64,000 nucleotides of DNA from Oscillospiraceae bacterium (GCA_015063335.1 SVUH01000004.1:1-64000); one strand, 5' to 3'; positions 8,334-16,956 are shown, numbered from the stretch's first letter. Numbers and translations: made by a program. Notes: a model not told the origin generated them from the sequence alone.

Positions 8334-9203
8334 ATGTTAAAAGACCCCGATTTTATAGCATTTCTCTCGCGCTTGGTCTGTGTTCCAAAATGCGCGGGCT
8401 GCGGCAAAAGGCTGCCGCCGTTTTCAAAGAAGGATAATCTTTCATACAAGCGCGTTTGTCTTTGCGACAGCTGTATGCAATCATGGCAGATAGCAAAGCG
8501 CGAAATGTGTCACATCTGTTCTATGCCCGCGGGCGAATGCACCTGCACCAATTTTAATAGGAAGATCAAGCAGCCCTTTATTCCGTCCATCATTTTCTAT
8601 CACAGTGACAGATCCAAAATTCAGAACAAGGTGTTGTTTTGCGCTAAACGCAAGAGCGATCCCGAGCTTTTTGAATTTATGGCAAAGGAGCTCGCGCCAA
8701 GCGTAAAGAGACTATTGAAGGAAAGCGGGACGGACGAGTCCCATTGCGTTATGACGTGGATACCGAGAAAAACCGACGCAGTTAAAAAATACGGGCACGA
8801 TCAGGCAAAGCTGTTGTGCTTGGCACTTGCACAGGAGCTTGATTGTCATTTAGCACTGCCGTTGCTTGAACGTCGTGGCGGCAAAGAGCAGAAAAAGCTT
8901 GACGCAAGATCGCGCGATAAAAATATCGGCGAATCGGTGTTTTTGCGCAAAAGGTTAACGCGCAAGGATCGCAAAAAGCTAAAACAAGTGCTTCCAAATG
9001 CCGACAGTATCACGCCGCGTGACGTGGTTGAAGGCAGAACTGTTATCGTGATCGACGACATAATAACCACGGGCGCAAGCATGCGTCGCGCCATCTTGCT
9101 TTTAGAGCCGCAAAAGCCAAAGAGTGTTTTGGCGGCTTGTGTCGCAAGAAGCGAAATTAAGTCGAAGAGTCAGATGCCAAAAAAAGATAAAAACAACGAA
9201 TAA
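8334..9203 (+). CDS. comF: ComF family phosphoribosyltransferase-like protein
   Basis: ComF-family proteins join a zinc-ribbon-like N-terminus to a type I phosphoribosyltransferase fold and take part in DNA uptake in competent bacteria. 289 residues. Cysteine pairs CVPKCAGCG, CLCDSC, CHIC and CTC lie within the first 75 residues, and the PRPP-binding motif VIVIDDIITTGASM is near residue 240. A basic linker rich in Lys/Arg runs 180-225. The TTTTT-ATG start lies eight bases after the broken regulator and may have been translationally coupled to it. No other competence genes are in the window. Confidence 0.85.
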   Translation: MLKDPDFIAFLSRLVCVPKCAGCGKRLPPFSKKDNLSYKRVCLCDSCMQSWQIAKREMCHICSMPAGECTCTNFNRKIKQPFIPSIIFYHSDRSKIQNKVLFCAKRKSDPELFEFMAKELAPSVKRLLKESGTDESHCVMTWIPRKTDAVKKYGHDQAKLLCLALAQELDCHLALPLLERRGGKEQKKLDARSRDKNIGESVFLRKRLTRKDRKKLKQVLPNADSITPRDVVEGRTVIVIDDIITTGASMRRAILLLEPQKPKSVLAACVARSEIKSKSQMPKKDKNNE

Positions 9204-9290
9204 TCAACACGGGTATGCGAAATTCGCCTGCCCGCTGTTTTTTTCGACATGAGAGGTTTGTAAAGATAATAATATATTTGTAAAAAACAA

Positions 9291-9320
9291 TTGACTTTTA
9301 GGGTAATTATGATGTATAAT
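9291..9320 (+). promoter_or_regulatory. Sigma-A promoter of mreB
   Basis: TTGACT at 9291-9296 and TATAAT at 9315-9320 with 18-base spacing, 36 bases before the mreB start. The AAAGGAGG ribosome site follows. Confidence 0.8.
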
Positions 9321-9355
9321 TATAGTGTTAAGATCTACGCAAAGGAGGCGGTCGT

Positions 9356-10351
9356 ATGGGCAAAAAATTCAAGCTCTTCAGAGATATTGGAATAGATCTG
9401 GGAACGGCGACCGTTGTCGTTTACGCAGAGGATCTGGGCGTCGTTATGCGAGAGCCCAGCGTGGTCGTGATAGATAAGGCTACGGATAAGGTCATAAAGG
9501 TTGGTAGAGAAGCGCAAGAAATGCTGGGGCGAACACCCGATAGCATAGAGGCAATGAGGCCGCTCAAGGACGGAACGATCCTGGAATATGAAGTAACCGA
9601 GAAAATGCTCCAATATTTCATTCGTCGCGCGTCGGCAAGCTCGCTTTTCCCACCCAGAGTTATGATTTCCGTTCCATCAGGTATATCCGATGTTGAGCAG
9701 AGAGCTATTCTTGAGGCGGCAAGAGAAGCGGGGGCAAAGAAGACCTTCTTGATAGAATCCCCCATCGCAGCCGCGCTTGGCGCGGGGCTTGATATAAACT
9801 CGGCTATCGGAAACATGACGGTGGATATTGGCGGCGGCGTTACAGAGGTTGCGGTCATTTCACTCGGCGGGATCGTGGTGTCAAAAACGGTCAAGCTCGG
9901 TGGAGATAGCTTTGACGAAGCCATCGTTGAATACGTCAGAGATAATTATAACCTCATAATCGGCGAACGGACTGCCGAGGGTATAAAAATAAAGATCGGC
10001 GAGGTTTATGAGCACAAGGAAGCCAAAACCGTAGAGGTAAAGGGCAGGGACGTTGTTACGGGACTCCCGAAAGTAATAACTCTTTCCTCAAAGGAAATGA
10101 TTGGCGCTATGTACGAGCCTATGACGTCACTTATGGATGCCATCTGCGACGTTATCGAGCATACACCGCCGGAGCTTGTTGGAGATATATTACATAACGG
10201 AATAGTGCTTGTGGGCGGAGGAAGTCTGCTTGGCGGTCTTGACAAGCTTATTCACAGAGTAACCGGGATCAAGACGTTGCGGGCAAATGAACCCGACTCC
10301 TGCGTGGTGCTTGGAACGGGCGAAAAGCTCAAAACATTAAGTAAATTTTAA
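9356..10351 (+). CDS. mreB: Rod-shape-determining protein MreB/Mbl
   Basis: Bacterial actin that guides lateral wall synthesis with MreC, MreD, RodA and PBP2. 331 residues, normal for the family. The actin-fold ATP-binding motifs are intact: phosphate 1 DIGIDLGTATVVVY (about 10-24), phosphate 2 VDIGGGVTEVAVISLGG (about 160) and the adenosine motif LVGGGSLLGGLDKL (about 285). The start is ATG with a strong AAAGGAGG. mreC and mreD lie 19 kb away beside gyrA, not next to this gene as in many Firmicutes. Confidence 0.95.
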   Translation: MGKKFKLFRDIGIDLGTATVVVYAEDLGVVMREPSVVVIDKATDKVIKVGREAQEMLGRTPDSIEAMRPLKDGTILEYEVTEKMLQYFIRRASASSLFPPRVMISVPSGISDVEQRAILEAAREAGAKKTFLIESPIAAALGAGLDINSAIGNMTVDIGGGVTEVAVISLGGIVVSKTVKLGGDSFDEAIVEYVRDNYNLIIGERTAEGIKIKIGEVYEHKEAKTVEVKGRDVVTGLPKVITLSSKEMIGAMYEPMTSLMDAICDVIEHTPPELVGDILHNGIVLVGGGSLLGGLDKLIHRVTGIKTLRANEPDSCVVLGTGEKLKTLSKF

Positions 10352-10355
10352 TTTT

Positions 10356-10387
10356 TCAGCCCCGAGCCCGAGAGCCTGCGGGGCTGA
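10356..10387 (+). terminator. Hairpin after mreB
   Basis: TCAGCCCC (10356-10363) pairs with GGGGCTGA (10380-10387) around a GC-rich loop. The U tract is weak (TTCT), so termination may be partial and pepD could be reached by readthrough. Confidence 0.6.
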
Positions 10388-10448
10388 TTCTATACAATTG
10401 TTGTTACAAAATAAACGTGTCGCCCGGTGCGACGGAACGGAGGATACT

Positions 10449-11888
10449 GTGAAACGTGTCGTAAAGGGCTTTGAGCCTTCAAGAGTGTTTGAAATATTTG
10501 AGGATCTATGCGCTATTCCGCACGGCTCCGGAAACGAGCAGGGAATTGCGGATTATATAGCGAGCTTTGCCAAGGAAAAGGAGCTGTTTTGTCTTAGAGA
10601 CGAGGTCGGCAACGTGTTTTTGCGCAAGCAAGCGACAGAGGGATATGAAAACGTGCCCGCCCTCATGCTTCAGGGACACATGGACATGGTTTGTGAAAAA
10701 AACGCGGACTCAAATCACGATTTTGATCGCGACGGACTTAAGCTTTCGGTAAAGGACGGCTTTTTGTGGGCGAATGGAACCACGTTGGGCGCGGATAACG
10801 GCATAGCCGTTGCTATGATGCTCGCTCTGCTTGAAACCGATGCGCATCCAATGCTTGAGTGTCTTTTCACCGTGGAGGAGGAGACCGGACTTGCGGGAGC
10901 GCAGGGCTTTGATTGCTCGTCTGTCACGGCTAAAAGAATGATAAACCTTGATAGCGAGGAGGAGTGGCAGATAACCGCGGGCTGCGCGGGAGGATGCCGC
11001 ACGGAGATCGATTTTGATATTGAGCGCACCGCCATTCCTCAAGGATTTTCGACGCTTGACGTGTCTGTAACAGGACTCTCGGGCGGTCATTCGGGCGCCG
11101 AGATACACCTTGGAAAAACAAACGCAATAATCGCAATGGCAAGACTTTTGGGTGTTGGGTCACAGGATAACGACGTAAGGTTGGTAAGTGTCAGCGGCGG
11201 AGGCAAGGACAACGCTATTGCGCGCGAATGCTTTGCCACAGTCGTGACAAATGACGCTCAAGCCTTCAAAGACGCAATACTTAGCGAAAGCGAGCGAATG
11301 AAGCGCGAGCTTTGCGCGTCTGATGCGGGATTTAAGGTCGAGGTTTGCCCGGCGGAGAGCGAGAACTGCTTTAGCAAAGACGTTTCCAAGAGGATAATAT
11401 CGTTGCTTTCGGTAATAAAGACGGGTGTGCTTGGCATGAGCAATCACATAAACGGACTTGTAGAGTATTCGAGAAACGCGGGAATAATCGCGACTGACAC
11501 AAGCAAGCTTAAAATTACGCTGTCATCGCGTTCGTCCGTGGAGGCTCAGCTTGATCTTTCCTGCCGCGAGCTTGATATGCTTTGCTCTCTCGCGGGCGCA
11601 AAATGCCATCACTACGCACGGTATCCGGGTTGGGAATACGAGCCCCATTCAGCTCTGCGTGAGCAATATAGCGCGGCGTATACGTCGCTGTACGATCAGG
11701 AGCCGCAGATAGGAGTCATACACGCGGGACTCGAATGTGGAATACTGTCGTCAAAGCTCAACAAAATGGATATAATCTCCATAGGACCGAACATGTACGA
11801 CATTCATTCTCCCAACGAGCATCTTGATCTTGTTTCCTGCGAGCATATCTGGAACACGCTTTTAATGGTAGTTACGCAAAAAGACTGA
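10449..11888 (+). CDS. pepD: Aminoacyl-histidine dipeptidase PepD (M20 metallopeptidase)
   Basis: Zinc dipeptidase (carnosinase/Xaa-His type) for peptide nutrition. 479 residues from the GTG at 10449, chosen because GGAGG lies six bases upstream. An in-frame TTG at 10398 has no ribosome site. M20 metal ligands are visible: QGHMDMV (about 75), LGADNGIAVAMML (about 115) and EEETGLAGAQG (about 145, catalytic Glu pair), then the lid domain and the C-terminal HAGLECG motif. It follows mreB without a clear promoter of its own and ends at a strong terminator. Confidence 0.92.
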   Translation: MKRVVKGFEPSRVFEIFEDLCAIPHGSGNEQGIADYIASFAKEKELFCLRDEVGNVFLRKQATEGYENVPALMLQGHMDMVCEKNADSNHDFDRDGLKLSVKDGFLWANGTTLGADNGIAVAMMLALLETDAHPMLECLFTVEEETGLAGAQGFDCSSVTAKRMINLDSEEEWQITAGCAGGCRTEIDFDIERTAIPQGFSTLDVSVTGLSGGHSGAEIHLGKTNAIIAMARLLGVGSQDNDVRLVSVSGGGKDNAIARECFATVVTNDAQAFKDAILSESERMKRELCASDAGFKVEVCPAESENCFSKDVSKRIISLLSVIKTGVLGMSNHINGLVEYSRNAGIIATDTSKLKITLSSRSSVEAQLDLSCRELDMLCSLAGAKCHHYARYPGWEYEPHSALREQYSAAYTSLYDQEPQIGVIHAGLECGILSSKLNKMDIISIGPNMYDIHSPNEHLDLVSCEHIWNTLLMVVTQKD

Positions 11889-11900
11889 TATACAATAGTA

Positions 11901-11925
11901 AAGGGGATCATAAGATCCCCTTTTT
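11901..11925 (+). terminator. Intrinsic terminator after pepD
   Basis: AAGGGGATC (11901-11909) pairs with GATCCCCTT (11914-11922) around ATAA, and T follows to 11925. The rest of the gap to 12053 has no gene. It contains a 7-bp inverted repeat (TATCGCC 11966-11972 with GGCGATA 12004-12010) of unknown meaning. Confidence 0.88.
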
Positions 11926-12053
11926 CTTTTTATTTATGCCTCAAATACAAATATATGTGTCGATTTATCGCCCGTGCTTGTGTAAAATATGTGCGTATGG
12001 GTTGGCGATATATATTATAGAAGAAAAAATATCGGAAAATTTCAAAAAACCCC

Positions 12054-12083
12054 TTGACAAGCCTATATTGATTGTGATATAAT
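12054..12083 (+). promoter_or_regulatory. Sigma-A promoter of the rpmG-secE-nusG-rplK-rplA operon
   Basis: TTGACA at 12054-12059 and TATAAT at 12078-12083, 18-base spacing. The leader of about 115 bases holds small hairpins (CCCTCAGAGGG, GACCGGAAACGGTC) but no riboswitch that I recognise. Confidence 0.85.
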
Positions 12084-12206
12084 GACTCTACCTCTGTAAA
12101 AGGGTTTTTTTGTTGTGCCTATGCGCAAAAGAGCACGATCGCCCTCAGAGGGAGGTACACAGACCGGAAACGGTCAAATAAATTTAATATGGGAGGTGCC
12201 GAAATC

Positions 12207-12368
12207 ATGGCTAATGATGCAAGAGTCAAAATTACTCTCGTGTGCACAGAGTGCAAGCAGAGAAACTATGACACAAAGAAGAATAAGAAGAATGATCCGG
12301 ACAGATTGGAACTTAAAAAGTATTGCAAGTTCTGCCGCAAGCACACTCTTCACAAAGAGTCTAAGTGA
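12207..12368 (+). CDS. rpmG: 50S ribosomal protein L33
   Basis: 53 residues, the usual length. The sequence opens [16 protein letters not shown] and ends [15 protein letters not shown]. Two CxxC pairs (CTEC and CKFC) mark the zinc-binding form. The start is ATG with GGGAGG 11 bases upstream. It is the first gene of the operon, and rpmG-secE-nusG-rplK-rplA is the standard bacterial order. The TGA stop is followed 15 bases later by the secE start. Confidence 0.95.
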   Translation: MANDARVKITLVCTECKQRNYDTKKNKKNDPDRLELKKYCKFCRKHTLHKESK

Positions 12369-12383
12369 TTGGGGAGGGGAAAG

Positions 12384-12935
12384 ATGACTACTATAAACAA
12401 GAGAAGTCTTATCGCCCTGCTAATGTCATTTGTGTTGATCATTTCACTCTTCACCGTCGCAGCATCCGCAACCGAGGCTCCCACAACCGGCGCAACAACA
12501 GAAACAGAATCTGTTGAAGAAACCGAAACGGGAACAAAGGGAACAAGCGGAACCACTGAGGACAAAAAAGAGGAAACCACTGCCGGAGCCGCTTCCGGAA
12601 ATACTTCCGGAACAAACAATGGAACTACAGCGCCAAGCCAGAAAGTAATCGATACCAAGCAGTCGCTTATCATAAACGCGATCATCGTTGGTGTTATCAT
12701 TGTTATTCTCGTGCTTGTAGCTATCAGATTCCACAAGAAGCTGGGTGAGTTTTTCCGTTCTGTTAAGAGTGAGCTTGGAAAGATCGTATGGTCGTCAAAG
12801 GAGAATACTCGCAAGAGTTTCCTTGTCGTTGCGGTAGTTGCCGTTACGGTTGCTATTATGATCGGACTTATCGACTATGCGTTCAACACAGGCATTGCTA
12901 AGCTTGACGAGATCATTAACTATTTGAGGGCTTAA
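12384..12935 (+). CDS. secE: Preprotein translocase SecE with unusual N-terminal extension
   Basis: SecE clamps SecY in the Sec protein-export channel. Only the last 70 residues are classical: an amphipathic cytoplasmic segment (LGEFFRSVKSELGKIVWSSK) then one membrane helix (about 150-172). Ahead of it lie a signal-peptide-like segment (residues 6-28, ending VAASATEAP), an acidic Thr/Glu/Gly-rich spacer of about 60 residues and a second hydrophobic helix (95-116). 183 residues in total, against about 60-70 for typical Firmicute SecE and about 127 for the three-helix E. coli type. The start is the ATG at 12384 with GGGGAGGGG four bases before it. An in-frame TTG at 12369 is less likely. Confidence 0.9.
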   Translation: MTTINKRSLIALLMSFVLIISLFTVAASATEAPTTGATTETESVEETETGTKGTSGTTEDKKEETTAGAASGNTSGTNNGTTAPSQKVIDTKQSLIINAIIVGVIIVILVLVAIRFHKKLGEFFRSVKSELGKIVWSSKENTRKSFLVVAVVAVTVAIMIGLIDYAFNTGIAKLDEIINYLRA

Positions 12936-12936
12936 T

Positions 12937-13491
12937 ATGAGCGATCTCGATGGAATGAACGTAGGCCTGAGATGGTACGTTGCGCACACCTATTCGGGTT
13001 ATGAAAATAAGGTTAAAGCAAACCTTGAAAAAATCGTGGAAAACCGCGGACTTGGAAATCTTATTTACGATATAAAGATTCCCGTTGAAACGATAGTCCA
13101 CAAAGACGGCGAAAAGGAAAAGGTTGAGGAAGTCAAGATCTATCCGAGCTACGTGTTCATTAAGATGGTCATGACAGACGAAAGCTGGCACGCCGTCAGA
13201 AATATTACCGGTGTCACAGGCTTTGTAGGACCCGGATCCCGTCCCACCCCGCTCTCAGAGCAGGAGGTAATGGATATGAACATTGAAAGTGTAGAGGAAG
13301 CTAAAGTTCAGCTCACGTTCAGTGTTGGTGACGAGGTTAGCATCATAAGCGGCTTGTTTGAGGGCTACGAGGGTGTAGTCCAGTCTATAACGGAGGATCT
13401 TAAGACGGTTACCGTGCTTGTAAAGCGCGGACGCAGAGATATGCCCGTTGAGATCGAGTCGGAGATGCTCAAGCTTAAAAACAAAAATTGA
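12937..13491 (+). CDS. nusG: Transcription termination/antitermination protein NusG
   Basis: NusG binds RNA polymerase and links it to Rho or the ribosome. 184 residues with the NGN domain (RWYVAHTYSGYENKV at the N-terminus, YPSYVFIKM near 70) and a C-terminal KOW domain (GDEVSIISGLFEGYEGVV). The start is ATG one base after the secE stop, so the two are probably translationally coupled. A 112-base gap with small hairpins separates it from rplK. Such gaps can carry the L1 autoregulatory site, but I cannot identify it by eye. Confidence 0.96.
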   Translation: MSDLDGMNVGLRWYVAHTYSGYENKVKANLEKIVENRGLGNLIYDIKIPVETIVHKDGEKEKVEEVKIYPSYVFIKMVMTDESWHAVRNITGVTGFVGPGSRPTPLSEQEVMDMNIESVEEAKVQLTFSVGDEVSIISGLFEGYEGVVQSITEDLKTVTVLVKRGRRDMPVEIESEMLKLKNKN

Positions 13492-13603
13492 TTTTTTCGG
13501 ATTTTAGTAAAATCCGCCCGCCAAAACTTTTTGGCGTAAAGTGGGAGGGAAAAAATTCTTTTAATTTTCCCGCACAAGTACCACTATGGAGGTGTATTTA
13601 ATT

Positions 13604-14029
13604 ATGGCTAAGAAAATAATGGGTTACATTAAATTGCAGCTTCCCGCAGGTAAGGCTACTCCTCAGCCTCCCGTAGGTCCTGCACTCGGTCAGTACGGTG
13701 TTGCAATTCCTGTATTTACAAAGGAATTCAACGAGAGAACCAAAAACGATATGGGTCTCATCATTCCCGTTGTTATCACGGTATACGCTGACCGTTCGTT
13801 TACGTTTATCACAAAGACTCCCCCTGCAGCAGTTCTTATCAAGAAGGCAGCAGGAATCGAGTCCGGCTCCGCTAAGCCCAACAAGGACAAGGTTGCAAAG
13901 CTTACCAAGGAGCAGGTAAGAAAGATCGCTGAAACAAAGATGCCCGACCTCAACGCAGGCTCTATCGAGGCTGCAATGAGCATGGTAGCAGGAACAGCTC
14001 GCTCTATGGGCGTTCTTGTAGAAGACTGA
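13604..14029 (+). CDS. rplK: 50S ribosomal protein L11
   Basis: 141 residues, normal. The N-terminal domain [20 protein letters not shown] is characteristic (with the proline-rich thiostrepton-site region [11 protein letters not shown]), and the RNA-binding C-terminal domain includes [11 protein letters not shown]. The ATG at 13604 is the start, matching family MAKK. The earlier in-frame ATG at 13586 overlaps the GGAGGTG ribosome site itself. rplA follows 19 bases later. Confidence 0.97.
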   Translation: MAKKIMGYIKLQLPAGKATPQPPVGPALGQYGVAIPVFTKEFNERTKNDMGLIIPVVITVYADRSFTFITKTPPAAVLIKKAAGIESGSAKPNKDKVAKLTKEQVRKIAETKMPDLNAGSIEAAMSMVAGTARSMGVLVED

Positions 14030-14048
14030 TAGAGGAGGTAAGTAGAAA

Positions 14049-14735
14049 ATGGGAAAGAAGTATACAGATAGCGTAAAGCTTATTGAAAAGAACAGACTCT
14101 ACGATCCTTCCGAGGCTCTCGGTCTTGTTTGCCAGACATCTAAGGCAAAGTTTGATGAAACTGTTGAAGTACACGTTCGTCTGGGCGTTGACTCCCGTCA
14201 CGCAGACCAGCAGGTTCGTGGTGCAGTTGTTCTCCCCAACGGTACGGGTAAATCTGTAAAGGTTCTCGTATTTGCTAAGGGTGACAACGTGCAAAAGGCT
14301 CTCGACGCAGGCGCAGATTACGCAGGCGGAGCAGAGTATGCAGAAAAGATCACAGCTGAAAACTGGTTCGATTTTGACGTAGTAATCGCATCCCCCGACA
14401 TGATGGGTGTTATCGGACGTCTTGGTAAGGTGCTCGGTCCTAAGGGACTTATGCCTTCTCCTAAGGCAGGTACCGTTACTCCTGACGTCGCAAGAGCAGT
14501 TACCGAGGCTAAGGCAGGTAAGATCGAGTACAGACTTGATAAGACCAACATCATTCACTGTCCTATCGGTAAGGCGTCCTTCGGTGTTGAGAAGATCCAG
14601 GAGAACTTTGACACACTTCTCGGCGCTATTATCAAGGCAAAGCCCGCCGCTGCAAAGGGTCAGTACATCAAGAGCTGCGTTGTAGCTTCCACGATGGGCC
14701 CCGGCATTAAGGTAAATCAGGGTAAGCTTGGTTAA
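14049..14735 (+). CDS. rplA: 50S ribosomal protein L1
   Basis: 228 residues, the usual length. L1 lines the ribosomal E-site stalk and often represses its own operon by binding the mRNA. Visible motifs: the N-terminal [22 protein letters not shown] region and [20 protein letters not shown] near residue 120. The start is ATG with GAGGAGG upstream. The operon ends here at a strong terminator. rplJ and rplL, often next, are not present. Confidence 0.97.
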   Translation: MGKKYTDSVKLIEKNRLYDPSEALGLVCQTSKAKFDETVEVHVRLGVDSRHADQQVRGAVVLPNGTGKSVKVLVFAKGDNVQKALDAGADYAGGAEYAEKITAENWFDFDVVIASPDMMGVIGRLGKVLGPKGLMPSPKAGTVTPDVARAVTEAKAGKIEYRLDKTNIIHCPIGKASFGVEKIQENFDTLLGAIIKAKPAAAKGQYIKSCVVASTMGPGIKVNQGKLG

Positions 14736-14750
14736 TTTAATAACCGTAAA

Positions 14751-14782
14751 AATACCGTGAGCTTTAGCTCACGGTATTTTTT
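14751..14782. terminator. Bidirectional terminator between rplA and hpf
   Basis: A 13-bp stem (14751-14763 with 14766-14778), TT loop, A-rich on one side and T-rich on the other. It can serve both converging genes. Confidence 0.9.
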
Positions 14783-14807
14783 ATTGAAACATCAGTAAGA
14801 TGCCTAT

Positions 14808-15335
14808 TTAGTTTTCCGGCTCAATAAGACCGTAGTTTCCGTCTTTGCGAGTATATACCACACATGTTTTTCCCGTATCCGCATCGTTGAAAACAAAGAA
14901 GCTGTGTCCCAATAGATTCATCTGCATTATTGCCTCTTCCGCGGACATAGGAGTATATTCAAAGGTCTTTTTTCTGATTATCATCTCGGGCATATCGGGC
15001 TCATCGTTTGCCTGTTCAACAAATCCCTCGGGAATAAGCCCCTCGCGCAGCTTTTTGCGAAGACGGGTCTTATTTTTGCGTATCTGCCTTTCAATATTAT
15101 CAATTGATCTATCTAAAGCATCTCTGAAGCTATCCGCGTCAACCTCACTTCTGAAAAGCGTGTTTGAGGCCTTGATGGTAACTTCAAGCGTGCAAAGATT
15201 GCGTTTGTGTGAGAGCGTTACCGTTGCGCTAGCCTCACCACCGAAGAATTTATCAAGCTTTGAGAGCTTTTCTTCGATAAGCGCTTTTGTGTCGTCATAC
15301 ACGTTCAACTGTCTGCCGATAATGTTTATCTTCAT
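14808..15335 (-). CDS. hpf: Ribosome hibernation promoting factor, long form
   Basis: Long HPF dimerises 70S ribosomes into inactive 100S particles in resting cells. 175 residues from the ATG at 15335, which has AAGGAGG six bases upstream. Reading further upstream only adds non-family sequence. The N-terminal S30AE domain (MKINIIGRQLNVYDDTKALI) and the C-terminal dimerisation domain (TFEYTPMSAEEAIMQMNLLG) are both present. The 371 bases up to the tRNA are AT-rich. A GCCGC/GCGGC hairpin lies near 15350, close to the ribosome site, and no clear hpf promoter is visible. Confidence 0.94.
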   Translation of the reverse strand: MKINIIGRQLNVYDDTKALIEEKLSKLDKFFGGEASATVTLSHKRNLCTLEVTIKASNTLFRSEVDADSFRDALDRSIDNIERQIRKNKTRLRKKLREGLIPEGFVEQANDEPDMPEMIIRKKTFEYTPMSAEEAIMQMNLLGHSFFVFNDADTGKTCVVYTRKDGNYGLIEPEN

Positions 15336-15660
15336 ATGGACCTCCTTGTGCCGCTCAGGGCGGCGATTTATTTTAAGCCTTGCCGTATTGCAAGAGCTGC
15401 TAACAAAAAACACAGACGGATGTCAAGATATCTATCTCTCGAACCCGCCTTTCCTCAATATTTAGTTAAAGAACTCGCCTTTTACTATATTCAGTATATC
15501 ATATGAGGCAGACTAAATATTTAAGAAAAAATTAACATTGTGCAAACTTTATGAAAATAAAGATATTTTTATAATATTTTTGTGCATAATTGCCTTATGA
15601 TTTTAAATATATTAGAATCTCATCAAAAAATAAATATAAATAAAAATTTCAAAAAACGTA

Positions 15661-15688
15661 TTGACAAAAGAATTTTTTGTGGTATAAT
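15661..15688 (+). promoter_or_regulatory. Promoter of tRNA-Arg
   Basis: TTGACA (15661-15666) and TATAAT (15683-15688) with 16-base spacing, 19 bases before the tRNA. Confidence 0.8.
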
Positions 15689-15706
15689 ATATAAGTACGA
15701 AAAAAT

Positions 15707-15783
15707 GTGCCATTAGCTCAGCTGGATAGAGTGTTTGGCTACGAACCAAAAGGTCGGGGGTTCGAATCCCTCATGGCACGCCA
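15707..15783 (+). tRNA. tRNA-Arg (anticodon ACG)
   Basis: A 77-base cloverleaf with encoded CCA. Acceptor stem GTGCCAT pairs with ATGGCAC. The D arm contains AGCTCAGCTGGATAGAGT. Anticodon stem TTTGG/CCAAA holds loop CTACGAA, so the anticodon is ACG, read as ICG after TadA editing. The T arm is GGGGGTTCGAATCCCTC. It serves the arginine codons CGU, CGC and CGA. Confidence 0.96.
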
Positions 15784-15819
15784 AAAAAGCGGAATACCCA
15801 TCGGGTATTCCGCTTTTTT
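15783..15819 (+). terminator. Terminator of tRNA-Arg
   Basis: A 17-bp stem (15783-15799 with 15803-15819) ending in six T, beginning at the last base of the CCA. Confidence 0.9.
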
Positions 15820-15948
15820 GCTTACCACGAGGGTACAGAGAACTCCTACAACTCAAATCCAGCGGATTTGAGTTAAAGGTTCGAATCCCGTTGTATAATT
15901 TCATAAAGCAAATCGGGTATTCCGCTTTTTTGCTTACCACGAGAGTAC
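15800..15948 (+). repeat. Partial tandem duplication downstream of tRNA-Arg
   Basis: The terminator right arm and its flank (ATCGGGTATTCCGC, TTTTTTGCTTACCACGAG, then GTACA) at 15800-15837 reappear at about 15911-15948. Between them lies GGTTCGAATCC, a tRNA T-arm motif, preceded by a palindrome (CAACTCAAATCC with GGATTTGAGTT). This looks like a decayed second tRNA copy or a scar at a tRNA integration site. No gene is present between 15820 and 15990. Confidence 0.55.
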
Positions 15949-15990
15949 ATTTTTGCATTAGATTCCATTCTTCTTTTTGAGTTACTTTTG

Positions 15991-16019
15991 TTGACACAAA
16001 AAATAGCTTGTGATATAAT
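15991..16019 (+). promoter_or_regulatory. Sigma-A promoter of the 16058 gene
   Basis: TTGACA (15991-15996) and TATAAT (16014-16019), 17-base spacing. Confidence 0.85.
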
Positions 16020-16057
16020 TAAACTGTACAATGACTCTTTTTTGGGGGTACGTAAAC

Positions 16058-16936
16058 ATGAGAATAATGACAAGCAATATATGGGGAGATTATTTTAAAA
16101 ATCCGCCTCGTGGCAGGGATGATAACCTTTTTTCCGTATTTGAGAAATATGTTCCGGACGTTTTGGGTTTTCAAGAGGTAACTAAAAGCTGGTATGAAAG
16201 CTCTCTGTTTGAAAACCTGAGCAGGGATTATTATTTTGTTGGAACGGAGATAATAGGCTCATCAAACTTTGTTCCTTTGGCAATAAAAAAAAATGCCACG
16301 CTTATATCAAAGGGCTTTGAATATCTCGAGGGCACACCCGACAAATCAAAGGCTATCACGTGGGCGGTAGTAGAACAAAACGGCAAGATATTCGCTTTGT
16401 GTAATACTCATTTTTGGTGGATGCGCGGCACGGAGCCCGAGCCTACAAAAAGAAACGCGGGAGTGCTTGATCTTACGCTTGATGATCATTGTAGGCTGCG
16501 CGCAAACAACGCAAAGCAGCTATTCAGCTTGATGAAGCATATTCAAGACAGATATTCTTGCCCCGTGTTTGCGTTTGGAGATATGAACGCCACTATAGAG
16601 GAGGAGGTTTTCCAAATTTATCGTCAAAACGGCGTAAAAATGCTTTACGACATTGCAAAAAACAGGGATAACGGTTGCACCATGCACGGAGATCCTATAA
16701 GGCAAGATGACGGCAGCTATCACGGAGTAAGAGCAACCGACGATTATTTACAGCATTTCAGAACGCTGTTATGTCTGCCAGAGCGCTCCGTTGATACCGC
16801 ACACCATACTTCCATAGATCATATAGTTGGCTTTGGAGAAGACTTTTGGGTGTCCGAGTATCGTATAATTGAGGATCAGCAAGCCTTAGACGCAACGGAT
16901 CATTCGCCCGTTTATGCAGACGTGGAGTTTATCTAA
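16058..16936 (+). CDS. Endonuclease/exonuclease/phosphatase family protein
   Basis: 292 residues of the EEP (DNase I-like) fold, whose members cleave phosphodiesters in nucleic acids, lipids or small molecules. Catalytic motifs in order: MTSNIWGDY (Asn), GFQEVTKSW (metal-binding Glu, about 45), NTHFWW (His, about 125), FGDMNATIEEE (Asp-Asn, about 180), SIDHIVG and DATDHSPVYAD (Asp-His pair, C-terminal). No signal peptide, so probably cytoplasmic. Start ATG 16058 is preferred over 16031 because GGGGG lies nine bases upstream. It is followed 20 bases later by a phosphatase, probably in one operon. Substrate unknown. Confidence 0.85.
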   Translation: MRIMTSNIWGDYFKNPPRGRDDNLFSVFEKYVPDVLGFQEVTKSWYESSLFENLSRDYYFVGTEIIGSSNFVPLAIKKNATLISKGFEYLEGTPDKSKAITWAVVEQNGKIFALCNTHFWWMRGTEPEPTKRNAGVLDLTLDDHCRLRANNAKQLFSLMKHIQDRYSCPVFAFGDMNATIEEEVFQIYRQNGVKMLYDIAKNRDNGCTMHGDPIRQDDGSYHGVRATDDYLQHFRTLLCLPERSVDTAHHTSIDHIVGFGEDFWVSEYRIIEDQQALDATDHSPVYADVEFI

Positions 16937-16956
16937 ATCAGATATAGGAGATCATC

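Noticed and set aside
11966..12010. 7-bp inverted repeat between pepD and the rpmG operon
   Set aside because: Short arms 31 bases apart, no promoter overlap and no partner site; chance cannot be excluded.
12115..12387. 90-codon frame overlapping rpmG
   Set aside because: rpmG (L33) in another frame has both zinc CxxC pairs and the operon context. The longer frame is a chance reading.
14845..15465. 206-codon plus-strand frame opposite hpf
   Set aside because: hpf on the minus strand has both family domains and a strong ribosome site.
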